From Spirochaetales bacterium (GTDB lineage: Bacteria; Spirochaetota; Spirochaetia; Sphaerochaetales; Sphaerochaetaceae), in contig JAGABK010000002.1 in NCBI GenBank assembly GCA_017614625.1, forward strand, positions 1-17,062: a stretch of DNA of 17,062 nt, read 5' to 3'. The notes under the pieces were generated by a model, which saw nothing but the letters and a program-made list of their open reading frames with translations, was not told where the DNA came from and did no database searches. Positions 8,230 to 14,817 of the stretch are shown here, piece after piece (position 1 is the stretch's first letter; each line of letters begins with the position of its first letter). The position numbers and the translations under genes are program-made.

Positions 8230-8316
8230 CATTCCAATATATAGAAGGAATGTGTATTTTCTGTGTTGACGGCCGTTTTGAAAGACGGAAAGCGGGAAAA
8301 GATGTATATTTGCGGT

Positions 8317-9873
8317 ATGAAGAAAACAACAGCAGTACTTATTTTGCTTTTCGCTCTCGTCGCATTCATCTTTGCGAACGGGACACCTGAAGAACAGCAG
8401 CTGTTCTTCCAGAATCTTATGAACAACACGCAGCCCCAGTCCCAGACGCAGTCCGCGGCGCCGACGAGGTCCAATTCCTCCGGAGTCACGTTCTCGTCCA
8501 CCAGGGGAACCTCCTATTCGACAGGATCCGAGATCATCTCCCGCGACATGGCGACCCTCGAGAGGCTGTACCAGTACGTGAACCAGAACTTCCTTTACGA
8601 CATCGACTACGATGCAGTCTACGACGCCATGGCCAACGCACTGTTCGAAGCCCTTGGCGACAAGTACACCTACTATGTCACGGCCGACGAATCCGATGAT
8701 TATGCGGAAGAGGTTTCAGGTACCTACGGCGGCCTTGGAATCTATTTTTCCAAGACATATGTCGACTATCAGGACATCGATGACGAAAGCACCCTCTATG
8801 CGGTGATCACGCAGGTCTTCCCCGGAACACCTGCCGCAAAGGGCGGACTGAAGGCCGGCGACTACATCATCGAGATCGACGGACAGTCCGTCGTGGACAT
8901 GGAGGCCAATGACTGCGCCCACCTCATGAAGGGCGACGTCGGAACCTCCGTCGAACTGACGATCAAGAGAAAGGAGACGGTCTTCAAGATCTCGCTGGTC
9001 CGCGAGAAGATCACCGTTCCCACCGTCGAGTACTCCATGCTCGACGACACCACCGCCTATCTGAGGATCCTCGAGTTCTCGAGCAGCACCACCCAGTCCA
9101 TCGGCGAGGCCCTGACGGACCTTGCGAACCAGGGAATGGAGAAGCTCATGATAGACCTCCGCGACAATCCCGGCGGAGACGTGGATGCGACACTTGAGAT
9201 CGCGAACATGTTCGTGAAGAGCTCCAAGCTCCTCTCCGTCTCCTACAAGGATCCGTCCAGGAACGTCACCTACGTGGCCACCGACAGGCTTCTTGTCGAC
9301 GAGGACGTCGAAGTGGCGATCCTTGTCAACGGCGGAACAGCAAGCTCGGCCGAGATCTTCACGGCTGCGCTCAAGGACACCGGAAGGGCCAGCGTATTCG
9401 GAACAACCACATACGGAAAGGGCGTCATGCAGGTCATCTCCTCGTTCGGAACGGGATACACATCGGTGACCACCGCCAATTTCGTGGGACCTGCCGGCGA
9501 CACGATCCACGGTGTCGGAGTCGAACCCGACCATCCGGTCGATGAGCTCTATGTCGAGGACGACGAGCTGGACGCCTATACCGAGCTTATCGAGAACAAT
9601 GCGGCAGCTGCATTCGTCGATGCCCATCCCGAGTTCACCGACATGAACGTCGACGCTTTCGCAGCGCAGTACGCATCCACCGGCATCCGCGCGGAGGTTC
9701 TCAGAGTCGTCGTCAGGAACGAGTATCTCTCAAGGATGGATGCGGATGAAGTGCCCCTGGCCGATGTGGTCTACGACCCCATTGCCAAGGCCGCCTACGA
9801 GTTCCTCCAGTCCTATGAGAACGAAGTCGAAAATGACACTCCGGGCACTTCCGTCAGAGTAGTGAATTTCTAG
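8317..9873 (+). CDS. S41 C-terminal processing protease (CtpA/Prc-like), exported
   Basis: A 518-residue envelope protease. The N-terminus (MKK then a hydrophobic run to IFANG) is a signal peptide, followed by a Ser/Thr/Gln-rich linker (about residues 28-75). A PDZ domain (about 135-225; GGLGIYF, GGLKAGDYI, EIDGQSV) precedes the catalytic core with RDNPGGD. The Ser-Lys dyad is S343 in GGTASSAE and K368 in YGKGVMQ, 25 residues apart as in E. coli Prc. About 100 helical residues follow the core. Such proteases trim C-termini of envelope proteins, here in the periplasm. An in-frame ATG at 8302 has a better upstream GCGGGA and cannot be excluded. Divergent from lgt; two hairpins follow the stop. 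Confidence 0.93.
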   Translation: MKKTTAVLILLFALVAFIFANGTPEEQQLFFQNLMNNTQPQSQTQSAAPTRSNSSGVTFSSTRGTSYSTGSEIISRDMATLERLYQYVNQNFLYDIDYDAVYDAMANALFEALGDKYTYYVTADESDDYAEEVSGTYGGLGIYFSKTYVDYQDIDDESTLYAVITQVFPGTPAAKGGLKAGDYIIEIDGQSVVDMEANDCAHLMKGDVGTSVELTIKRKETVFKISLVREKITVPTVEYSMLDDTTAYLRILEFSSSTTQSIGEALTDLANQGMEKLMIDLRDNPGGDVDATLEIANMFVKSSKLLSVSYKDPSRNVTYVATDRLLVDEDVEVAILVNGGTASSAEIFTAALKDTGRASVFGTTTYGKGVMQVISSFGTGYTSVTTANFVGPAGDTIHGVGVEPDHPVDELYVEDDELDAYTELIENNAAAAFVDAHPEFTDMNVDAFAAQYASTGIRAEVLRVVVRNEYLSRMDADEVPLADVVYDPIAKAAYEFLQSYENEVENDTPGTSVRVVNF

Positions 9874-9897
9874 TTTCCTGCTGTTTTTCAATACTTT

Positions 9898-9925
9898 GAA
9901 CCTGCCTCCGGGCAGGTTCTTTCAT
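9898..9925 (+). terminator. Hairpin with UNCG-type loop downstream of the S41 protease gene
   Basis: GAACCTGCC (9898-9906) and GGCAGGTTC (9911-9919) form a perfect 9-bp stem around a TCCG loop closed by C-G, the stable C(UNCG)G class. Only a short TTT follows, so it may be a weak terminator or mRNA 3' end structure. Confidence 0.6.
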
Positions 9926-9941
9926 AATAAGAATTTATGAC

Positions 9942-9968
9942 GGCCCGGCCATTCGCCGGGTCTTTTTT
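9942..9968 (+). terminator. Rho-independent terminator of the S41 protease gene
   Basis: GGCCCGGC (9942-9949) pairs with GCCGGGTC (9955-9962) over 8 bp with one G-U pair and a five-base loop. Six Ts (9963-9968) follow directly. This is the clearest intrinsic terminator in the window and points to the + strand gene. Confidence 0.85.
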
Positions 9969-10230
9969 ACACACACTATTGCACAAGTTATGCACAGGGG
10001 TTGTGGAAGGGCTGTCAAACACCTGTCTCCACGGCACGGACATATCATTCCCATCTTGGTACTAATCATGTGAGAAGTAAAAAATAATTCTTTTTAATAT
10101 AACGACTTATTGTTTCAGGTCGGGGGATGTACCTGTTTAAAAGTTATATAAGTTTTATTTGCTTTCTGTAGTTCCCGAAACCCCCGGAAAACGTGGTTTT
10201 GTAAACAGTTATGCACAACTTATTGACAGT
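9969..10230. other. Gene-free AT-rich region with paired DnaA-box-like sites; candidate oriC
   Basis: Two TTATGCACA 9-mers (9988-9996 and 10209-10217, both + strand) match the DnaA-box consensus TTATNCACA. Each has a near-box partner in the same orientation at an 11-bp repeat: TATTGCACA at 9977-9985 and TTATTGACA at 10220-10228. Between the pairs lies an AT-rich stretch, about 10075-10170, with long A and T runs. This layout resembles bacterial origins with paired DnaA boxes and an unwinding element. The last site overlaps the rsmE stop. Against an origin, the dnaN-jag block would run head-on to the fork. It may instead be a DnaA-binding regulatory or titration site. No convincing gene is seen here. 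Confidence 0.45.
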
Positions 10231-11005
10231 CGGATTCGAGTATCGTCTGGATGGCTCCGATCGCATAAATCGAGGCGGTTTCACATCTTAGTATATTGGT
10301 TTTGAGGAGCACGGCCCTGAAGCCGCAGTCCATGAGCGAAAGACACTCCTCTTCCTCAAGTCCGCCTTCCGGTCCGACCACTATTGCAGTGATTCCTTCA
10401 AAGCCCCTGACGCAGGCGAAAAGGTCCGCCTGGTCCTCCTTCAGACGCGTCTGGTGAAGAACGAGACCAAGCCTTTCCAGGCCGCCGCTTCTCTTCTCGA
10501 AATCCTCCGGGATGTCCCTGATGTCGATGACCCCTTCGACCTTCGTCGGAACCACCGATCCGCTCTGCTGGATTGCCTCGGTGACTATGGCGTCGTAGCG
10601 CGAGAGGCGCGACTCCTCCTTGCCCTCGAGGGATGCCACGCAGTTGCGGCTTCTTACAAGCACTATGTCCCTGACTCCCGCTTCGGTGGCCTTCTTTATT
10701 ATGTCGTCGGCCTTCCTTCCCTTGGGCAGGCACTGATAGAGCACGATGGGCTTCAGCGGAGCCCTGTCCGGGATGTTGTCCGTCACGGCGCTGAGCTTTT
10801 CCGCCGGCCTGACGGAAAGGACGCACGAGGACCTGCCTATTGCGGTTATCTCAAGGTCCCAGAGGCCTCCGTCTCTGTCGCGTCCCATTATCTTCTGGCC
10901 TGTCTTCATCCTCAGGGCGTTGACCAGGTAGTTGTAGTCCTTTCCCCTGAGTTCTATGGAAGAGGAATTCTTGGAGAAAGACGCGGGAAGAAGGAAAAGT
11001 CTCAT
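10220..11005 (-). CDS. rsmE: 16S rRNA (uracil-1498-N3)-methyltransferase
   Basis: A 261-residue SPOUT-class methyltransferase that uses S-adenosylmethionine to methylate U1498 of 16S rRNA. An N-terminal PUA-like domain (about 1-70, starting MRLFLLPASF, with GKDYNYLVNALRMKTGQ) precedes the knotted catalytic domain. Its SAM-binding features are VVGPEGGLEEEE (209-220) and LKTNILRCETASIYA (234-248), with TEAIQQSGS at 142-150. The ATG at 11005 is chosen because it gives the standard N-terminus; a TTG lies six codons upstream. There is no Shine-Dalgarno; a CATAAT hexamer ends six bases before the ATG. The gene is divergent from the GH2 gene and its stop abuts the candidate origin. Confidence 0.94.
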   Translation of the reverse strand: MRLFLLPASFSKNSSSIELRGKDYNYLVNALRMKTGQKIMGRDRDGGLWDLEITAIGRSSCVLSVRPAEKLSAVTDNIPDRAPLKPIVLYQCLPKGRKADDIIKKATEAGVRDIVLVRSRNCVASLEGKEESRLSRYDAIVTEAIQQSGSVVPTKVEGVIDIRDIPEDFEKRSGGLERLGLVLHQTRLKEDQADLFACVRGFEGITAIVVGPEGGLEEEECLSLMDCGFRAVLLKTNILRCETASIYAIGAIQTILESDCQ

Positions 11006-11011
11006 GCTTGG

Positions 11012-11040
11012 ATTATGGGGCAAAACGGGGCCACAATCAA
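11012..11040 (-). promoter_or_regulatory. Promoter of rsmE, possibly leaderless
   Basis: On the - strand, TTGATT (complement of 11035-11040), a 17-base spacer and CATAAT (complement of 11012-11017) precede the rsmE ATG by six bases. A start of transcription at or next to the ATG would make a leaderless mRNA, consistent with the missing Shine-Dalgarno. Confidence 0.55.
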
Positions 11041-11041
11041 G

Positions 11042-11097
11042 TTGCCCGTATCCTGCGTGCGTGCTATGATTCTCCGGAGAACAACAGCCATGGAGGG
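11042..11097 (+). promoter_or_regulatory. Promoter and ribosome binding site of the GH2 gene
   Basis: TTGCCC (11042-11047), a 17-base spacer and TATGAT (11065-11070), with a TG one base before the hexamer (11062-11063), form an extended -10 promoter. Transcription would begin near 11077. GGAGGG at 11092-11097 lies three bases before the ATG at 11101 and fixes that start. Confidence 0.62.
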
Positions 11098-11100
11098 CGT

Positions 11101-12762
11101 ATGAGCATTCCCCTTTCAGAGTATCCTAGACCGCAGATGGTCCGTGACAGCTACATGTGTCTCAACGGCACATGGGACCTTAGATTCCTTTCCGACGGAG
11201 ATGACGCGAAGACCGTACCGATTATGGTCCCGTATTCGCCTGAATCGGATTTCAGCGGAGTGGGCAGGACGCTGCAGGCCCATGAGACGATGCTCTACAG
11301 CCGCCATGTGGAGTTCCCCGGCGTGGATTTCCCAAAGGAGAAGCTGCTTCTGCACTTCGGAGCCGTGGACTACAGGGCCATTGTCTTCATCGACAAGCAG
11401 CAGGTCTTCGAGCACATTGGAGGATACCTCCCGTTCACCGTCGAGGTGGACAAGGCCTCGTTCGACCTTGATGTGAGCGTCCAGGACCCCTGCGATGCGG
11501 AGGAGATCTCCCGCGGCAAGCAGTGCTCCGAGCCCGGCGGGATCTGGTATCCCAAGACAAGCGGAATCTGGCAGACCGTCTGGATGGAGAAGGTCCCTGC
11601 CACATACATCTCCGGTCTGAAGATGATCCCGGACCTCGAAGGTTTCAGCCTGAGAGTCGACCTCAACGACGGTTCGGCTGTCGAAGGGGAGGTCTCCATC
11701 GGAGGCAGGAAGGTTCCGTTCACGACAGGATGCAGCACATACATAAAGATAGACAACCCGCACCTCTGGTCGCCGGAGGATCCTTACTTATATAACTTCG
11801 ATATAACTGTCGGAGCTGACTCGGTCCGCTCCTACGTGGGACTGAGGACTTTCGGAACCGGACCGGACAAGGACGGCGTGAAGCGCCTCCTGCTGAACGG
11901 AAAGCCTTACTTCCACCACGGTCTTCTCGACCAGGGCTATTTCAAGGGAGGCTACTACACTCCGAAGGACGATCAGGATTTCATCGACGACATCACCAGG
12001 ATGAAGGAGATGGGCTTCAACACCCTGAGAAAGCACATCAAGGTGGAGCCGCTGCGCTGGTACCACCACTGCGACCGTCTGGGAATGCTCGTCTGGCAGG
12101 ACATGGTCTCCGGCGGCGGAAAGTACGACGGCAAGGTCGTCTCGGCACCGCTTTTCGTGGGATCCTTCCTCAAGGACGACCAGTACGACAAGTTCGCAAG
12201 GTCGGATGAGAAGGCCAGGCTCGTCTGGGAGGAGGAGACCCGCGCGACGATCGAGGACCTTTTCAACTGCACCTGCATAGCCATGTGGGTTCCGTTCAAC
12301 GAGGCCTGGGGCCAGTTCGACTCCGAGAGGATATGCAACGACATCAGGAAGCAGGACTCAAGCCGCACCATCGACCATGCCTCCGGCTGGCACGACCAGG
12401 GAATCGGGGACTTCAGGAGCCTCCACGTCTACTTCAGGCCCTACAGGTACAGGGCCGACAAGGGCGGCAGGGCTGTGATCCTGTCGGAGTTCGGCGGATT
12501 CGGAATGAAGACGGACCCGACGGACAAGAAGGCCAATTCCTACAGGAACTACAGGAGCACGGAGACCCTCACCAGGGCCGTTGTCAGGCTTTACGACAAG
12601 CAGATCATTCCTGCGAAGAAGAAGGGCCTTGCGGCATCGATCTACACCCAGGTGTCCGATGTCGAGCACGAGGTGAACGGACTGCTGACATACGACAGGA
12701 AGATGTTCAAGGTCGACCCCCAGGCCATGAGGGCGATGTCGGAGAGGCTTCTGGAGGACTGA
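11101..12762 (+). CDS. Glycoside hydrolase family 2 protein (beta-glycosidase)
   Basis: A 553-residue GH2 enzyme with the compact three-part layout: a jelly-roll sugar-binding domain (about 1-160, LNGTWDLRF, then GGIWYPKTSGIWQTV), an immunoglobulin-like domain (about 165-250) and a TIM barrel (about 255-553). The acid/base is E401 in WVPFNEAWGQF and the nucleophile is probably E463 in ILSEFGGFG. No signal peptide is present, so it acts in the cytoplasm on imported oligosaccharides. Substrate cannot be told from sequence: beta-galactosidase, beta-glucuronidase and beta-mannosidase all occur in this architecture. It is shorter than LacZ (~1020 residues). GGAGGG decides the ATG. It is convergent with the next gene, nine bases away. 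Confidence 0.9.
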   Translation: MSIPLSEYPRPQMVRDSYMCLNGTWDLRFLSDGDDAKTVPIMVPYSPESDFSGVGRTLQAHETMLYSRHVEFPGVDFPKEKLLLHFGAVDYRAIVFIDKQQVFEHIGGYLPFTVEVDKASFDLDVSVQDPCDAEEISRGKQCSEPGGIWYPKTSGIWQTVWMEKVPATYISGLKMIPDLEGFSLRVDLNDGSAVEGEVSIGGRKVPFTTGCSTYIKIDNPHLWSPEDPYLYNFDITVGADSVRSYVGLRTFGTGPDKDGVKRLLLNGKPYFHHGLLDQGYFKGGYYTPKDDQDFIDDITRMKEMGFNTLRKHIKVEPLRWYHHCDRLGMLVWQDMVSGGGKYDGKVVSAPLFVGSFLKDDQYDKFARSDEKARLVWEEETRATIEDLFNCTCIAMWVPFNEAWGQFDSERICNDIRKQDSSRTIDHASGWHDQGIGDFRSLHVYFRPYRYRADKGGRAVILSEFGGFGMKTDPTDKKANSYRNYRSTETLTRAVVRLYDKQIIPAKKKGLAASIYTQVSDVEHEVNGLLTYDRKMFKVDPQAMRAMSERLLED

Positions 12763-12771
12763 GGTCCAAGA

Positions 12772-13512
12772 TCAGAGAATAACGGAGTTCCTCAATGTGA
12801 CCGTCACGGCAAGGATGCCGCCTACGACGAACAGCGACGTTCCCACGATGATGAACGTCATGCCGGAGAATACTATTCCGATGAAGTTGCCGACCACCAT
12901 GAGCATGATGGACACATGGCGTATGGCTCCGGCCGTGGTGGGCTCAGATGTCGTCAGGACGAAGTGCGTGAACAGCGTCACGACAGCCAGGACCGAGAGG
13001 ACGAGAAGGGGTGCCGTGTGGGTCCACATTCCAGGAAGGGTCTGCGAGGACGGGATGACCAGCGAGAGGAAAACCGTTGCTCCGACTCCCAGCAGGAGGA
13101 AGCGTGAATTGGTGGTGTACTCGCTGTTCTGGTAATAGACGGCGTAGCCTATGAGGCATATGTGCAGGAGGAACTGCGAAAGAAGCTGCGTCCTGACTAT
13201 GGCCCTGGGAGGCATGATGCTGATTCCCGTCAGCAGCGTGAAGTCGGAGATGACGCGCAGTTCTGCGAACGACAGGCAGAAGATGCAGAGCATCATGAAC
13301 GAGCTGCCCTGGCTGAAGGTCGAGCCGCTCATCTTGAAGTAGGTGGCGGATATGAGAAGGAGGATGATTATCCTCGCCACGGCGCAGATGTAGCGGTAGA
13401 TGGCCTCGGTGTCATCGGTCCTGACGATTCCGAAGATGCAGATTCCGATTCCGAGGATGAACACCAGTAGCTGGAAGAGAAGGAATGAGAAACGTGCGGC
13501 CTTGCTGTTCAT
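12772..13512 (-). CDS. Multi-pass membrane protein of unknown function, coupled to the symporter gene
   Basis: A 246-residue hydrophobic protein that I do not recognise. About seven or eight membrane segments can be drawn (roughly 8-30, 40-57, 70-84, 108-126, 138-154, 166-187 and two within 198-240). No catalytic motif, signal peptide cleavage site or soluble domain is evident. Loops are short; charged residues occur in RTDDTEAIYR (31-40) and at AELRV (83-87). Its ATG overlaps the symporter stop by one base (TGATG), so the two are almost certainly cotranslated and may act together, for example as an accessory or sensor subunit. That partnership is inferred from coupling only. It ends nine bases from the convergent GH2 gene. 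Confidence 0.7.
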   Translation of the reverse strand: MNSKAARFSFLLFQLLVFILGIGICIFGIVRTDDTEAIYRYICAVARIIILLLISATYFKMSGSTFSQGSSFMMLCIFCLSFAELRVISDFTLLTGISIMPPRAIVRTQLLSQFLLHICLIGYAVYYQNSEYTTNSRFLLLGVGATVFLSLVIPSSQTLPGMWTHTAPLLVLSVLAVVTLFTHFVLTTSEPTTAGAIRHVSIMLMVVGNFIGIVFSGMTFIIVGTSLFVVGGILAVTVTLRNSVIL

Positions 13513-14777
13513 CAGACGTTGTCCCTGCTTCTGACAAGACAGTCAGCCTTGAGATGGCAGGCCGTGAAGCCTGTGCCCAGACCCGCGAGAACGACATCGA
13601 ACAGAAGGGCGATTCCGTTCACGAGGGGAAGGACTCCGAAGATGGCGAATTCGGCGCCGGAGAGCTTGATGTTCAGCAGGCTGAGCGCGAACGTCGTCAC
13701 GAAGACCACCTCGTAGCCGGCGTGCAGGCAGCAGATGAAGCTTGCCAGCGTGCAGGCCAGGGCGATGGTGATCGTCTGGATCGTGGTCGGAAGGGCTCCG
13801 TTGATGGCGTAGATGATCGAACAGGTGCACATCGTGGAGACGAGGGCGCTTCCGCCCTTGGTTATGAGGCTGTGGACGGGAAGGGCCGTGGCGACGACCT
13901 TCTTCTGGATGCCGAGGTTGATCCTGCAGTCTGTGTACAGGGCGCACTGGGCGAACATGTAGTTGTTCGAGAAGAACGCCGCGGTTGCTGCGGAGAAGAG
14001 CCTCTTGATCTGTCTGTACGGATTGCGTCTGAAGCCGGTGAACAGGGCGAAGACGAACGGGATTACCACGAGGATCATTCCGAACGAGATCGCGCAGACG
14101 AGGATGACGAACTTCCAAGCGGAGGCAAGGGATCCGTCCTCGCGGATGGTCTGGAACCACATTCCGGAGATGAAGAAGATTCCGATCCACATGAAGCGTG
14201 CCACGGTCTTGGCAAGGCGGAACATGGCCTCGCTGAAGGAGTTGAGCGTAATGTAAGCAGGCCTGATTATCTCAGAGGTGGGCCTGAGGGCGTAGCCGAG
14301 GACCAGCGCCAGGACGGCTATGGGAAGAAGACAGTCGCTTGACTTGAAGAGGTTGAGGAAGGCGTTGATCGAGAACGGGTTGGCTGCGGAAAGGCGCGAG
14401 GTGGTGGAGGTGGACAGCGTCTGGTAGATGGCGTCCGCCTGCTCCGCCGTCGAGGGGATCGTGGAGGTGGCCGGGAAGGCTGCGGGAAGGAGTCTGAACA
14501 TCAGGGCCGCCGCGACCGAGAGAATGGCGGATGTGAACATCGCCCAGAAAATGCTTGAGAGCCACACGAAGGATGTGTCTCCGCGCTTTCTGGAAAGGGA
14601 TGCGGTTCCCGAGGCCATTGTTGCGAGCACGAGCGGGAAAACGATGAAGATTCCCATCCTCATGACGAGGTTCGCCATGAAGTTCATGCCGGTCATCAGC
14701 ACCGTGCTGTCTTTGAATGTGAACTCAAAGGCAAGTCCCATTGCCGCAGCGGCAATATAAGTCAACCATGTCTTCAT
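13512..14777 (-). CDS. Divergent dicarboxylate/amino acid:cation symporter (SLC1/DAACS family)
   Basis: A 421-residue inner-membrane transporter with the glutamate-transporter-homologue pattern of hydrophobic segments. The core segment SNNYMFAQCALYTDCRINLG then IQKKVVATALPVHSLITKGGSALV (about 270-313) lines up with the family's HP1-TM7 region (serine-rich loop, then NLGVSKK, LPLGATINMDGTAL). The NMDGT cation-binding motif is replaced by ITKGGSA, and the usual TM8 residues are not evident in LLFDVVLAGLGTGFTACHL. The fold is probably SLC1, but substrate and coupling ion are uncertain. A near-consensus promoter lies directly before the ATG and there is no Shine-Dalgarno. The gene is first of a two-gene unit with the unknown membrane protein. 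Confidence 0.8.
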   Translation of the reverse strand: MKTWLTYIAAAAMGLAFEFTFKDSTVLMTGMNFMANLVMRMGIFIVFPLVLATMASGTASLSRKRGDTSFVWLSSIFWAMFTSAILSVAAALMFRLLPAAFPATSTIPSTAEQADAIYQTLSTSTTSRLSAANPFSINAFLNLFKSSDCLLPIAVLALVLGYALRPTSEIIRPAYITLNSFSEAMFRLAKTVARFMWIGIFFISGMWFQTIREDGSLASAWKFVILVCAISFGMILVVIPFVFALFTGFRRNPYRQIKRLFSAATAAFFSNNYMFAQCALYTDCRINLGIQKKVVATALPVHSLITKGGSALVSTMCTCSIIYAINGALPTTIQTITIALACTLASFICCLHAGYEVVFVTTFALSLLNIKLSGAEFAIFGVLPLVNGIALLFDVVLAGLGTGFTACHLKADCLVRSRDNV

Positions 14778-14785
14778 GGTTCAAG

Positions 14786-14814
14786 ATTATATTTCCATTG
14801 GGAACATATGTCTA
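14786..14814 (-). promoter_or_regulatory. Near-consensus promoter of the symporter gene
   Basis: On the - strand, TAGACA (complement of 14809-14814) and a perfect TATAAT (complement of 14786-14791) are separated by 17 bases. Only eight bases (CTTGAACC) lie between TATAAT and the ATG at 14777, so the mRNA probably starts at or within two bases of the start codon. The promoter begins four bases after the amylase-like gene's stop. Confidence 0.75.
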
Positions 14815-14817
14815 GTT

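Noticed and set aside
8266..8310. TTGACG and TATATT as a promoter for the S41 protease gene
   Set aside because: The spacing is 33 bases, far from 17; TATATT is well placed for a leaderless start at 8317 but has no usable -35, so it is not called.
8213..8329. N-terminal extension of the lgt frame
   Set aside because: The residues are not Lgt-like and would run into the protease gene's start; the MQLYIDFPSW start gives the family's normal length.
8716..9627. Minus-strand open frame of about 300 codons opposite the S41 protease gene
   Set aside because: Same cause: an antisense shadow. The + strand frame carries the PDZ and Ser-Lys motifs.
10143..10160. AAAAGT-TATATA-AGTTTT as an operator-like palindrome
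   Set aside because: The arms are not reverse complements except in the TATATA centre; this is AT-rich low complexity.
10127..10171. Fourteen-codon frame starting MYLFKSYIS after a CGGGGG in the candidate origin
   Set aside because: It has a plausible ribosome site and is hydrophobic, but is too short and AT-driven to support without conservation or expression data.
11008..11100. N-terminal extension of the GH2 frame
   Set aside because: It would begin upstream of the predicted promoter start; GGAGGG directly before 11101 marks the real start.
12763..12830. GGAC/GTCC and CGGCA/TGCCG small hairpins between the GH2 gene and the membrane-protein gene
   Set aside because: Stems are only four or five base pairs and no T-run follows on either strand.
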